DNA of 64,000 bases from assembly GCA_947488435.1 (NCBI GenBank), contig CANKZG010000001.1:1108308-1172307 (forward strand), written 5' to 3'. Of this stretch, positions 1-9,104 are shown piece after piece. The notes under the pieces were generated by a model. The model made no database searches. It had not been told where the DNA came from and saw nothing but the letters and a program-made list of their open reading frames with translations. The stretch comes from an uncultured Flavobacteriaceae bacterium. GTDB lineage: Bacteria > Bacteroidota > Bacteroidia > Flavobacteriales > Flavobacteriaceae. Position 1 is the stretch's first letter. The number at the start of each line of letters is the position of its first letter. Made by a program: the position numbers and the translations under genes.

Positions 1-3000
1 CGGCAGGTGTTTCTTCCTTTTTTCTTCTATGCAGCCATAACTTCATTCGGTAAACTATGGTAAAGAGGACAGGAACAATAATTAATGTTAAGAAGGTTGC
101 CACAATTAAACCATATATTACAGTCTTGGCCAATGGCCCCCAGAAGATCACGTTATCTCCACCGATATAAATCTTTGGGTTTAAGGTAGAAAAGAATGAA
201 AAGAAATCTATGTTTAGTCCAATTGCTAATGGGATTAAACCTAACACTGTAGTAATTGCGGTCAAAATAACTGGGCGTAATCTTGCTTTCCCTCCTTTAG
301 TCACAATGGCAACAACTTCCTCTAAAGAGAGTAGATCCTTAGGCGTTAGATTCAGCGCTACTTTTCTTCGATCTATAAGTATTTGGGTATAGTCGAGTAA
401 TACTACCCCATTGTTTACCACAATCCCTGCCAAGGAAATAATACCCATCATCGTCATCATAATTACAAAGGGTTTTCCGGTAATCATAATACCGCCAAAT
501 ACGCCGATAAAACTCAGGAAAATAGCAATCATAATAATAAGCGGTTTAGAAATACCACCGAATTGAAATATTAAGATTAACATAATTAATCCCAAACCAG
601 AAAAGAAGGCACCCACTAGAAAAGCTTGCTGCTTGTTTTGTTCTTCTATTTCCCCGGTATAGTCAATGTTAATCTCTGGTGGAAGACCTTCAAAATCTTC
701 CATTTCCTCTTGAATTTGTTGCACGATTAAGGCCGCATTTCCACCTGCTTTTAAACCAGAATATACCGTAACCACCCGTTTTTTATCGCGGTGCTTTATA
801 GAACTAAATCCAGAAGAATTTCGTTGTGAAGCAACTGCCGAAACCGGAACTTCTTTTATTTGCCCGGATGCCTGATCTCTGAAAATAATGTTCTGATTAA
901 AGAGTGCATTTTGATCGTAACGAATATCTTTATTAAAACGAACATTAATATCGTAATCTTCCCCATCTAACTTATACACTCCTGCTTTTTCTCCAAATAA
1001 GGAGCGCCGTAATTGCTGTCCTACCTGACCAACAGCCACACCGAGTTCTCCTGCTTTTTGTCGATCTACAATAACCTGCATGGCAGGCTTACTTTTATTG
1101 ACATCAATTTTTAACTCCTCAATGCCTGCTATATTCTTGGTATTGATAAAATTACGAATGTCCTCGGCGGTATTGATAAGTTGATCGTAGTCTTTCCCTT
1201 CCAACTCAATATTAATCGGGTAACCCGCCGGAGGGCCATTATAATCTTTCTCCACTGAAATGGCTACACCGGGATAAATCCCTTTTAAATCGTCTTGAAT
1301 ATCACTACGTAGTTCTTCGGTATCTCGTCCATTTCGATATTTAAACTCTTTCATAGAAACAGTTACCTTTCCACGGTGTGGAAGTTCTGCCGAAGAACCT
1401 CCATCAGTTTGTGGGTTTCCAGCACCTTCACCTACTTGAGACACGGAAGAATCTACAAGGTAACTTTCTTCGCCGTTCATATATTTTGAACTATTGGCAA
1501 CTGCATACACTCTTTTTTCAATAGCTTTAGTAAGTGCATTGGTCTTTTCAATAGCCGTTCCTTCCGGATACTCGATATATACATATACTTCGTTGGGAAT
1601 ATTATCGGGAAAGAATTCGATCTTGGTTCGTCCAGCTCCTACAGACATTCCAAAAAGCATAATGGTACTCACTAATAAAAGCACGGTTATGCTAAAATAC
1701 CAATATACATTACCTCCTTTTAGTGCATGCTTTATTCTACGCTCGTACCAATTTTCGAAACGAACCATAGTATTTTTTTGGAAATACAGTGCCCAGCGTT
1801 TTAAGGCATATTTATACACCCAAAACATAATAGCCGTAAGGATCATTACGGTTCCTAAACCACGCATAGCCCCACCAAAAATGATGATAAAAAGTCCGAA
1901 ACCACCTAAAATGGCGCTAATCCGAAGCAGTTGTTTTAACTTCAATTCTTTCTCTCCTAGCTCCATAAACTGAGATACCAGCATGGAATTCATAAAGATG
2001 GCCACGAAGAGGGAAGAACCCAATACCACTGATAAAGTAATAGGGAAGTATTTCATAAACTGCCCAAAAATTCCAGGCCATAAACCTAAAGGAACAAAGG
2101 CTGCTACTGTAGTTATAGTGGAGATGATAATAGGGACTGCAATTTCGCCAATACCTTTTTTAGCAGCCTCGGTTCTAGACATCCCTTCACCCATTAAACG
2201 ATATACGTTTTCTACAACCACAATACCATTATCTACCATCATTCCCAGCCCCATAATCATTCCAAAAAGGATCATGGTATTAAGAGTGTACCCCATAGTA
2301 CTTAGAATAACAAAAGACATAAACATAGACATGGGAATGGCAAAACCAACAAAAAGAGCGTTTCGGAAGCCCAAAAAGAACATCAATACCGTTACTACCA
2401 GAATGATTCCGAAGATGATGTTGTTTACCAAATCATCGACCTGATTTAAGGTTCTCCCCGAAGAATCGTTCGCAATGGTAATATTTAAATCTGCTGGGTA
2501 ATAATTTTGCTGTACTTCCTTTACGAGTTCTCGAATTTTTGTGGTGGCAGCAATGGTATTCTTACCCGATCGTTTTTTTATGTCAAGTAGTACTACATTT
2601 TCGCCAAATTCGCGTGCATAGGTGGTTTTATCTTCCTCTTTAAAAGCTATAGTTGCAATATCTTTAAGATATACCGCTCCATTCTCTGATTTTACTACAA
2701 AATTTTCTAATTCTTTGGGATCTTCAATTTCTCCAAGAATACGAATGGTTCTCCGCTGATCTTCTGTTTTAATGTTTCCTGCGGAAGTGGTAACATTGCC
2801 ATTACCAATGGTATTTAGCACATCTTGAAAGTTGATTTGTGCCGCCATCATTTTATACACATCCACTGCAACCTCAACCTCTTTTTCCTGAGCTCCGCGA
2901 ATGTCTACCTGCTTTATTTCTTCAAGGTCTTCAATTTCATCTTGTAGGTATTCAGCAAATTCCTTTAGTTTCTCTACCGGATAATCACCAGTAAAATTCA

Positions 3001-3472
3001 CATTCATTATAGGAAAAGATTCTGCAAGATTGAGATCAAAAATATTGGGTTCTACCTTGGCACCATTAAACGTGGGCCAATCCTCACTAGCTTTCTCTCC
3101 ATCAACCTCGTCTTTTACCTCCTGTTTAGCTTGATCTACAGTAATATCCTCATCGAACTCTACTGTAATAATAGAATAATCTTCCTGAGAGGTAGAAGTT
3201 ATCTTTACTACATTACTTACATTTTTTAATCGATCTTCTAAAGGATCGGTTACCAAACGTTCAATATCTTCAGCGGTATTTCCAGGGAAAGGGGTACTAA
3301 TGTATACTTTAGTTTCTACAATTTCTGGAAAATCTTCTCGTGGCATGGCGAAATAAGATTTTAATCCTAACCATAAAAAAATGGCGATCATTACATAAAT
3401 AACCGAAGGATTATCTATGGCCCAAGAAGATAGTTTAAACTCCTTATTTACATTTTTTTGTTGCTTATCCAT
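1..3472 (-). CDS. RND efflux transporter permease (3' end beyond window)
   Basis: Inner-membrane proton-driven exporter subunit of a tripartite RND pump. The frame opens at ATG 3472 (MDKQQKNVNKEF) and stays open to the left edge, giving about 1157 residues, close to full length. Visible family features are the N-terminal membrane helix followed by MPREDFPEI, periplasmic porter segments, and the motif GLGMMVDNGIVVVENV in the fourth-helix region, where acidic residues carry protons in AcrB relatives. A second, C-terminal set of membrane helices follows. The gene starts 4 bp after the adaptor gene stop, so it is the last known gene of the tetR-tolC-adaptor-permease operon. The sequence looks closer to the multidrug (HAE) branch than to CusA metal pumps, but the substrate cannot be read. 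Confidence 0.93.
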   Translation of the reverse strand, partial: MDKQQKNVNKEFKLSSWAIDNPSVIYVMIAIFLWLGLKSYFAMPREDFPEIVETKVYISTPFPGNTAEDIERLVTDPLEDRLKNVSNVVKITSTSQEDYSIITVEFDEDITVDQAKQEVKDEVDGEKASEDWPTFNGAKVEPNIFDLNLAESFPIMNVNFTGDYPVEKLKEFAEYLQDEIEDLEEIKQVDIRGAQEKEVEVAVDVYKMMAAQINFQDVLNTIGNGNVTTSAGNIKTEDQRRTIRILGEIEDPKELENFVVKSENGAVYLKDIATIAFKEEDKTTYAREFGENVVLLDIKKRSGKNTIAATTKIRELVKEVQQNYYPADLNITIANDSSGRTLNQVDDLVNNIIFGIILVVTVLMFFLGFRNALFVGFAIPMSMFMSFVILSTMGYTLNTMILFGMIMGLGMMVDNGIVVVENVYRLMGEGMSRTEAAKKGIGEIAVPIIISTITTVAAFVPLGLWPGIFGQFMKYFPITLSVVLGSSLFVAIFMNSMLVSQFMELGEKELKLKQLLRISAILGGFGLFIIIFGGAMRGLGTVMILTAIMFWVYKYALKRWALYFQKNTMVRFENWYERRIKHALKGGNVYWYFSITVLLLVSTIMLFGMSVGAGRTKIEFFPDNIPNEVYVYIEYPEGTAIEKTNALTKAIEKRVYAVANSSKYMNGEESYLVDSSVSQVGEGAGNPQTDGGSSAELPHRGKVTVSMKEFKYRNGRDTEELRSDIQDDLKGIYPGVAISVEKDYNGPPAGYPINIELEGKDYDQLINTAEDIRNFINTKNIAGIEELKIDVNKSKPAMQVIVDRQKAGELGVAVGQVGQQLRRSLFGEKAGVYKLDGEDYDINVRFNKDIRYDQNALFNQNIIFRDQASGQIKEVPVSAVASQRNSSGFSSIKHRDKKRVVTVYSGLKAGGNAALIVQQIQEEMEDFEGLPPEINIDYTGEIEEQNKQQAFLVGAFFSGLGLIMLILIFQFGGISKPLIIMIAIFLSFIGVFGGIMITGKPFVIMMTMMGIISLAGIVVNNGVVLLDYTQILIDRRKVALNLTPKDLLSLEEVVAIVTKGGKARLRPVILTAITTVLGLIPLAIGLNIDFFSFFSTLNPKIYIGGDNVIFWGPLAKTVIYGLIVATFLTLIIVPVLFTIVYRMKLWLHRRKKEETPA

Positions 3473-3476
3473 GAGC

Positions 3477-4679
3477 CTATTGATTATTAATTTCTACGTT
3501 CTGATCATTTTTCACATTACGAGCACCTTCTTTAATAAGTAAGTCACCTACGCTAATACCAGAAAGCACTTCTACTACGCTACCCTGGGTTTTTCCCGTG
3601 GTTATAATTTGTCGATGTACCTGTGCCTGATTCTCTTTTTCCGTTGCTTTTGCAACAAAAACGTATTGCTGACCTTCAGAATTTTCGGAAATAATACTTT
3701 GCGGAATTAGCATGGCATTTTCATTAGAGTAATCATTAAGACTAACCTTTGCAGTAAGGTTTGGCTTTATTTTCCCTTCTGTATTTGGTACGGGGATTTC
3801 CACACGAAATGCGCGGTTACTAGGGTTAATAAAGTTCCCTGTTTGCCGAATTTTAGTAAGAATAGTGTCTCCTAAAACTGGAAAATATACTTTTGCCTCC
3901 TTACCAACTTGAATACTTCCCAAGTTGTTTTCTGGAACATCAACTTCAATGTACATTTGAGAAAGATTTACAATACGGAAGACCTCTGATCCAGGACCTG
4001 GGCTTACAACGGTTCCCTGATCTTTAATAACATCATCAATAACTCCTGAAAATGGAGCTCTAATGGTAGCTCTAGCCAACTGACTTTGCAATTGTTTCAC
4101 AGCACTTTCTTGTGCTTCAAAAGAAGCTTTTGCCTGTAAATATTGAATTTCAGAGCCTATTTTTTGATCCCATAAACGTTTTTGACGCTCAAAGGTTGTT
4201 CTGGCTAGTGCTTCCTGTGTTTTTAATTGTGCTAATTGACTCCCAATACCACCATCATCGATTGACGCCAGTATTTGTCCTTTGCTAACACGTTGCCCTT
4301 CTTTAACATATACCCGCTGCAATGTTCCAGACATTTCAGGATAAATAAGAACATTTTGTTTGGTTTGTACTCCGCCTTGAAGCTCTAAATAATGATCAAA
4401 TTGTTCTGCTTTTACGGTAAGGGTTGAAACTAGAGGTAATCGCTCTACTCCAGATTTAAGGGCAATCACAGAATCTAATGTAGCAATATCTTTTACTAAA
4501 GCTTTTTGCTGGTCGGATATTTCTTTCTTTTTGGTTCGAAGTGCATCCAAATCACCTTCGGCAATAAGGTTGTCTAAAGAACCTTGATTACTACCTCCAC
4601 AGGCAGCAAGCACAAGTGTAATTAATGCAAGATAAAGACTATTTTTCATGCTAAAGAATTTATAGATTGATGTATTCAT
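3477..4679 (-). CDS. RND efflux periplasmic adaptor (MFP) lipoprotein
   Basis: Links the inner-membrane permease to the outer-membrane channel. It carries a lipoprotein signal with lipobox LAAC (Cys27, or Cys17 if the second ATG at 4649 is used). A short charged coiled segment follows, then the biotinyl-lipoyl-like half motif around GTLQRVYVKEGQRVSKGQIL, an alpha-helical hairpin, the returning lipoyl half (RAPFSGVIDDV) and beta-barrel/membrane-proximal domains. Length of 400 residues is normal. The start lies 3 bp after the tolC stop, which suits the 4679 start, although MKNSLY at 4649 gives a more typical signal peptide. Function is certain as a class; the exported substrate is unknown. Confidence 0.92.
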   Translation of the reverse strand: MNTSIYKFFSMKNSLYLALITLVLAACGGSNQGSLDNLIAEGDLDALRTKKKEISDQQKALVKDIATLDSVIALKSGVERLPLVSTLTVKAEQFDHYLELQGGVQTKQNVLIYPEMSGTLQRVYVKEGQRVSKGQILASIDDGGIGSQLAQLKTQEALARTTFERQKRLWDQKIGSEIQYLQAKASFEAQESAVKQLQSQLARATIRAPFSGVIDDVIKDQGTVVSPGPGSEVFRIVNLSQMYIEVDVPENNLGSIQVGKEAKVYFPVLGDTILTKIRQTGNFINPSNRAFRVEIPVPNTEGKIKPNLTAKVSLNDYSNENAMLIPQSIISENSEGQQYVFVAKATEKENQAQVHRQIITTGKTQGSVVEVLSGISVGDLLIKEGARNVKNDQNVEINNQ

Positions 4680-4682
4680 TTT

Positions 4683-6041
4683 TTACTTATTATATATGGC
4701 TTCCAGTTCGGTTTTTCTATTAATTACAGATACCATTGATTGCAGGTATTCCTGTTGTGTGGTATAAAGCTGTGTTTGCGCCTGTCGAAGTTCAAAACTA
4801 GTGGCGATACCTTCAAAATATTTGGTTTGATTTTTTTGCTCAATACGCTCCGCCAGATTAAGGTTCTTTTTTGCAGTTTCATATTGTTCAATGGCTAAGG
4901 TATAATCACTTTTAGCTTGTTCCAATTGCAAGCGAATCTGACTTTCTGCTTCTGTTAATTGTATTTTAGCCTGTTCCAAAGCGATTTTTGCCCGCTGTGT
5001 TGTAGCACTTCTTCCGAGCGAACTAAACACAGGAACTTTTAGGTCAAATCCTAATAAGGATGAACGAAAATAAGTTTGATCTGTTAAAAAATCAAAGCGA
5101 TCACTAAAGGCAAAGGCGCTGTAATTTACAAAGGCGTTTAATGTTGGCAAAGCTCGACTTTTGGCAAGCTTAAGCTCGAAAAAGCGCTGTTCATTAAGAT
5201 TCGTTGCAAGCTTGTAATCTACATTATTTTCAATATTAAAATCATCTGCTAATAGACTAGGGTCAATTTTCTTTTGCGTTAAATCTGTTAGTTTTTCCGA
5301 AAGCCTAGTGGGCGAGTCCAGGCCAATCCCCATAACAAGATTCAGCATTTGCAAGGTGATTTTTTCTAAACGGATTGCATTTTTCAACTGATTTTCTATG
5401 GAAGACAATGTTATTTGCAACTGCTCTACACTTTCTTCATCACCAAGTCCATTCTCAAATATTTTCTGCGTTTCAAAGAGGTTTTTGGCAAGTGTGGCTT
5501 GGTTTTTTTCCAAAATTAGAACACTTTCCTGAGCCAAAAGCACATTACCATAGGCTTCGGTTACTGCTCGAACAACTTCTAGTTCCGTTTTTTCCTTGTT
5601 ATTTGCACTGAAGCTAATGAAGGTTTTTATCGCTTGGAGTCCAACAATATAAGAACCATCAAAAATTTGTTGATTCAAAGTAGCAGTAGCACGTAATTGT
5701 TGTGGTTCTCCAAAAATAATGGGAACAAATGTTTCAGGACCTTGTACCACTCCATCCGGCAGAAATTGTTCAGGAACAAGAATAGATGGGAATTGCGTAA
5801 CAGGCTGTTCCAACTGATTTTGATAGCTAATATCTCCAGTAATCTGTGGGAGCCCTGTAGCAATAGTTTCCCACTTTTGCTTGTAAGCATCTTTAACATC
5901 GAGTGTTGCATTAATAGCCTTATAATTGTTTTTTAAGGCGAAAGCTGTAGCTTCCTCTAAAGTAAAATTTTGTGGAATGTCTTGAGCCAAACCAAAAAAG
6001 GATACTAAGAGCGCTAGAAAGGTTAAATAGTAATATTTCAT
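4683..6041 (-). CDS. TolC-family outer-membrane efflux protein
   Basis: Outer-membrane channel for the RND pump encoded downstream. It has a signal peptide ending near FFGLAQD, then two repeats rich in long alpha-helical heptads (for example LEQAKIQLTEAESQIRLQLE), the usual OEP architecture, at 452 residues. The ATG at 6041 directly abuts the tetR stop codon at 6042-6044, and the adaptor follows 3 bp after its own stop, so the four genes are probably one transcript under TetR control. Confidence 0.93.
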   Translation of the reverse strand: MKYYYLTFLALLVSFFGLAQDIPQNFTLEEATAFALKNNYKAINATLDVKDAYKQKWETIATGLPQITGDISYQNQLEQPVTQFPSILVPEQFLPDGVVQGPETFVPIIFGEPQQLRATATLNQQIFDGSYIVGLQAIKTFISFSANNKEKTELEVVRAVTEAYGNVLLAQESVLILEKNQATLAKNLFETQKIFENGLGDEESVEQLQITLSSIENQLKNAIRLEKITLQMLNLVMGIGLDSPTRLSEKLTDLTQKKIDPSLLADDFNIENNVDYKLATNLNEQRFFELKLAKSRALPTLNAFVNYSAFAFSDRFDFLTDQTYFRSSLLGFDLKVPVFSSLGRSATTQRAKIALEQAKIQLTEAESQIRLQLEQAKSDYTLAIEQYETAKKNLNLAERIEQKNQTKYFEGIATSFELRQAQTQLYTTQQEYLQSMVSVINRKTELEAIYNK

Positions 6042-6647
6042 TTATTGTTGATTTGAATTGATGATTGCATTTAAAATTTTTCGTCCTTTTGGAGTTACGA
6101 TCCCCCGAAGATGGTATTCAAGATAATCGTCCATTAGCGCATCTATTTTGAATAATTCCTTTGGAAAAAAACGATGATCTTTAATACTGGTGACCCCAGA
6201 GAAATAAATTCGCGAAACGAAATCGATATTTAAATTTTCTCTATAAATTCCAAGGTCGATTCCTCGACGAATATTATCTAGCACACAAGTTTGCATTACC
6301 TCAAATTGCTGACTTCTTAGCGTACTATATATTTTTGGATAGTACTTTTGCAATTGATATTGAGGAGAGGTTTTTTCTCCTTTAAGGTGTTGCATGACAA
6401 ACTTCTTAATGTCATACAGTTCTTCAATAGGATTTTTACCAAGACCACAAATTTGATCTATGCCCTGAGAGATAGCACAAAACAAGTGCATAGTGCACTC
6501 TTCTACTAGCTTAGTTTTATTTTCGAAATGCGCATAAATGGTTTTTTTAGAGATGCCCATTTCGTTGGCTAGATCGTCCATGGTAACGCTTTTGAACCCA
6601 AGGGTTAAAAATAGATCGGCCGCTTTTTGAATTATTTTTTCTCTCAT
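6042..6647 (-). CDS. TetR/AcrR-family repressor of the RND operon
   Basis: A 201-residue regulator with an N-terminal helix-turn-helix (MDDLANEMGISKKTIYAHFE, residues about 23-42) and a helical ligand-binding C-terminal domain. It is the first gene of the efflux operon, with the tolC ATG immediately after its stop. A 9-bp-arm palindrome at 6669-6696 covers the -33 region of its own promoter, so it most likely represses itself and the pump genes and is released by a pump substrate. The inducer is not deducible. Confidence 0.93.
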   Translation of the reverse strand: MREKIIQKAADLFLTLGFKSVTMDDLANEMGISKKTIYAHFENKTKLVEECTMHLFCAISQGIDQICGLGKNPIEELYDIKKFVMQHLKGEKTSPQYQLQKYYPKIYSTLRSQQFEVMQTCVLDNIRRGIDLGIYRENLNIDFVSRIYFSGVTSIKDHRFFPKELFKIDALMDDYLEYHLRGIVTPKGRKILNAIINSNQQ

Positions 6648-6655
6648 AAGGGCAA

Positions 6656-6686
6656 CAAAAATACAACTGGAAACTTTAAAAACAAT
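6656..6686 (-). promoter_or_regulatory. Promoter of the tetR-RND operon
   Basis: Read on the minus strand, TTG at 6685-6683 is followed after 19 bp by TATTTTTG (6663-6656), matching the Bacteroidota -33/-7 pattern TTG-N19-TAnnTTTG. The predicted start of transcription lies a few bases from the ATG at 6647. The spacer and -33 box are embedded in the palindrome at 6669-6696. Confidence 0.65.
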
Positions 6687-6696
6687 AAAAGTTTCC
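6669..6696. promoter_or_regulatory. TetR operator palindrome upstream of the RND operon
   Basis: Perfect inverted repeat with 9-bp arms, GGAAACTTT (6669-6677) and AAAGTTTCC (6688-6696), separated by 10 bases. It overlaps the -33 box and spacer of the tetR promoter, where bound repressor would block RNA polymerase. Assignment to the adjacent TetR is inferred from position. Confidence 0.7.
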
Positions 6697-6815
6697 TAAG
6701 TTTTACATTTTATTAACATTTTCTTCAGATTTTACCAATAAACCAATTCTAATATTTTTAGGGGATTAAAAAGAAGATCTTTGGTTTTAATTTAATTTTG
6801 GACGAAATTGCCAAC

Positions 6816-7790
6816 ATGCACACCACTGATTTTTATCGAACCGTTTTTTTAGAATATTTGCAAAGCAAAATAAGTCCGAAAGAACCACTAAACTTGTATG
6901 CTCCATTTACTTATATTCTGGGCTTAGGCGGGAAACGATTACGACCGATATTAACGTTGTTAACTGCAGAAATTTATAACGGTAACTATAAAGACGCTTT
7001 GGATGCAGCATTGGCTATTGAGGTTTTTCATAATTTCTCATTGGTACATGACGACATTATGGACGATGCACCTTTGCGTCGAGGTAGTATAACTGTGCAT
7101 GAAAAATGGGATGTAAATACAGGTATACTATCCGGAGATGCAATGCTAATTCATTCGTATCAATTGTTTGAGAGTTACGAAAAAGAGGTGTTTCGAAACT
7201 TGGTGCAGTTATTTAGTAAAACCGGAATGGAGGTTTGTGAAGGACAGCAATTTGATATCGATTTTGAAACTCGTGATGACGTTACGATTTCGGAATATTT
7301 AAAAATGATCACCTACAAAACGGCCGTTTTGGTAGCTGCTGCCATGAAAATGGGTGTAATTATCGCTGGTGGATCTAAAGAAGCTCAGGACAAAATTTAT
7401 GATTTTGGAAAAAACCTGGGTATTGCCTTTCAACTTCAGGATGATTATTTAGATGCATTTGGTGACCCCAAAAGTTTTGGAAAGCAAATCGGGGGAGATA
7501 TTATTGAAAACAAAAAAACCTTACTCTACCTTAAGGCAAAGGAGTTGGCTACTAACGAGCAATCTCAGGAACTGGAAGATTTGTTTTCCATTTCACCTCA
7601 GGATACCTCGGCCAAAATAGATCGAGTAAAAGAATTGTTCGTGGAAAGCGGAGCTACTTCTGCTACGAAACAGCAAATAAAGGCATACACCGAAAAAGCC
7701 TTTGCCATTTTAAATACGTTGGATATTGACAGTGATAAAAAAGAACTTTTACGCACTTTTGGAGAAGATTTAATGTATAGAACAGTGTAG
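6816..7790 (+). CDS. Polyprenyl (geranylgeranyl/octaprenyl-type) diphosphate synthase
   Basis: Chain-elongating isoprenyl synthase making the allylic diphosphate used for carotenoids and quinones. Both aspartate-rich metal-binding motifs are present: DDIMDD at residues 79-84 and DDYLD further on, plus GGKRLRP near residue 38. I start it at ATG 6816 (324 residues). The frame is also open from TTG 6798, but a possible -7 element TAATTTTG at 6793-6800 overlaps that codon, so translation from 6798 is unlikely. It converges on the lycopene cyclase gene, which suggests a link to carotenoid supply. The chain length of the product cannot be fixed from sequence alone. Confidence 0.9.
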   Translation: MHTTDFYRTVFLEYLQSKISPKEPLNLYAPFTYILGLGGKRLRPILTLLTAEIYNGNYKDALDAALAIEVFHNFSLVHDDIMDDAPLRRGSITVHEKWDVNTGILSGDAMLIHSYQLFESYEKEVFRNLVQLFSKTGMEVCEGQQFDIDFETRDDVTISEYLKMITYKTAVLVAAAMKMGVIIAGGSKEAQDKIYDFGKNLGIAFQLQDDYLDAFGDPKSFGKQIGGDIIENKKTLLYLKAKELATNEQSQELEDLFSISPQDTSAKIDRVKELFVESGATSATKQQIKAYTEKAFAILNTLDIDSDKKELLRTFGEDLMYRTV

Positions 7791-7836
7791 TGAAAATTGC
7801 GTATTTAGGGCAATTAATTCGTATTTCGGTCTTCTC

Positions 7837-8982
7837 TTAATTGATAAATCTTCGGAATAGTGCCTGAATAAATTCCATTTTAGGAGCCCCAAAAATTAGA
7901 TGTAAATCTTCCCCAAAACTTGTCTCTTCGTCCAAGAATTTAAAAATTTCCTGTGGAGATCGATGTTTAAATAAGGTTTCAAAAATGTGTCTCCCCTTAG
8001 CGTTATCATGGTGTAAAATATCAAGTAAAAGGAGATCGTAATACCAGAATCGACTTTTTGTAGCAAAGTGATTTAAATCCTGTTTGGTTTTGAGAAAATT
8101 TACAAGTGCCTTGGTTTTTTTTGAAGTATTGAGAAAAGTATAACCTGTACTTGGTTTTGCCCAACCACCGGATACACCTATAGCCAGTACATTTGCAGTA
8201 TTGCGTTTTCTAAAATCATAGCAAGACATGGGAATATTTCCTTTTTCTTGTTCCATGATACGGTAGTCTTTACATTGAAACTCCTCCGCCATATATTTTT
8301 TTAGCGCAATTTCATAAGCTTCCGACGCTAATGGTTGCTCTGAAAACAAAGTGTATTCTACTAGTGCTTCTGTAGATGAAAAGGGTAAAACATACATAAA
8401 CCTGGTATTCCCCTGCTGTGGAATGGAGAAGTCCATAAAGGTTGCCTTATTCGAATCAAACACTGCATTTTTTGTTTGCACAAACCATCCAAGAAAGTGT
8501 TGCTGCAATACGGGATAGTTTTGTTGATTGGTAAGTTCTTCGTAATTAAAAATACTATTAAAAACTTGGTTTGCACTAAAGGTAGCTGTTGCGGTATTTA
8601 CCTGAACGATCTTTCCCATATCTTTTATCGAAGCAACCGTATCTTGAACCCAGGTAATATTAGGATACGATTGCACGCGTTTTAAATAAGCCGTATAGAA
8701 ATCTATTCCTCGTACCATTTTATAACGATATGGTGTGATAGCTGTATTGCTTTTATAGTGTTTCCCTGCAAAATATATCTGATCCCAACTTTTATACAGC
8801 AAAGCATCAAAATCTCCTGTTCCTTTTTCCCAAAAACACCACGTTCTGTTGTTTGTAGTTTTGGAGGCTTTGTCTAAAAGTAAAATCTGTTTGTTTGCAA
8901 AGAAAGCATCTTTACCCATGGCATCTGCCAACATTAATCCGGAGGCTCCTGCCCCTATAATAATATAATCAAAGGTGTTCAT
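7837..8982 (-). CDS. crtY: Lycopene cyclase family protein (carotenoid biosynthesis)
   Basis: Flavoprotein-type cyclase forming beta-ionone rings on lycopene, needed for zeaxanthin- or saproxanthin-type pigments of flavobacteria. The N terminus has the dinucleotide-binding motif IIIGAGASGLMLAD, followed by the CrtY-family arrangement WCFWEKG near residue 55 and GVSGGWAKPSTGYTF in the C-terminal half. ATG 8982 (MNTFDYIIIG) is chosen over an in-frame TTG at 9000 because the Rossmann strand should begin near residue 5. The rest of the crt cluster is not in this window. Lycopene beta-cyclase is the best reading; a different ring type cannot be excluded. Confidence 0.87.
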   Translation of the reverse strand: MNTFDYIIIGAGASGLMLADAMGKDAFFANKQILLLDKASKTTNNRTWCFWEKGTGDFDALLYKSWDQIYFAGKHYKSNTAITPYRYKMVRGIDFYTAYLKRVQSYPNITWVQDTVASIKDMGKIVQVNTATATFSANQVFNSIFNYEELTNQQNYPVLQQHFLGWFVQTKNAVFDSNKATFMDFSIPQQGNTRFMYVLPFSSTEALVEYTLFSEQPLASEAYEIALKKYMAEEFQCKDYRIMEQEKGNIPMSCYDFRKRNTANVLAIGVSGGWAKPSTGYTFLNTSKKTKALVNFLKTKQDLNHFATKSRFWYYDLLLLDILHHDNAKGRHIFETLFKHRSPQEIFKFLDEETSFGEDLHLIFGAPKMEFIQALFRRFIN

Positions 8983-9038
8983 AGCTATCGTAAGTTGCAA
9001 TATAGAAAAACCAGATAGAACTTCTTAAACTTATTCTT

Positions 9039-9069
9039 TTTGAAATCCAATGATTTATTTTTAGATTTG
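9039..9069 (+). promoter_or_regulatory. Promoter of the dtxR-metal ABC transporter operon
   Basis: TTTG at 9039-9042, a 19-bp spacer and TAGATTTG at 9062-9069 match the Bacteroidota housekeeping promoter exactly. Transcription would start about 30 bp upstream of ATG 9105. The -7 box lies inside the palindrome at 9060-9075. Confidence 0.75.
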
Positions 9070-9075
9070 TCTAAA
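9060..9075. promoter_or_regulatory. DtxR/MntR-type operator over the -7 box
   Basis: Inverted repeat TTTAGA-TTTG-TCTAAA with perfect 6-bp arms, in the style of DtxR/MntR boxes. It covers the -7 element of the promoter serving the dtxR-family gene at 9105, so metal-loaded repressor would shut off its own gene and the downstream importer. Binding is inferred. Confidence 0.75.
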
Positions 9076-9104
9076 TTTATATTTTTTAATGTTCTAAAAT
9101 TACC

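Noticed and set aside
1494-2444. Two plus-strand open frames of about 150 codons
   Set aside because: They are antisense to the RND permease and show no coherent protein features; the minus-strand reading has clear family motifs.
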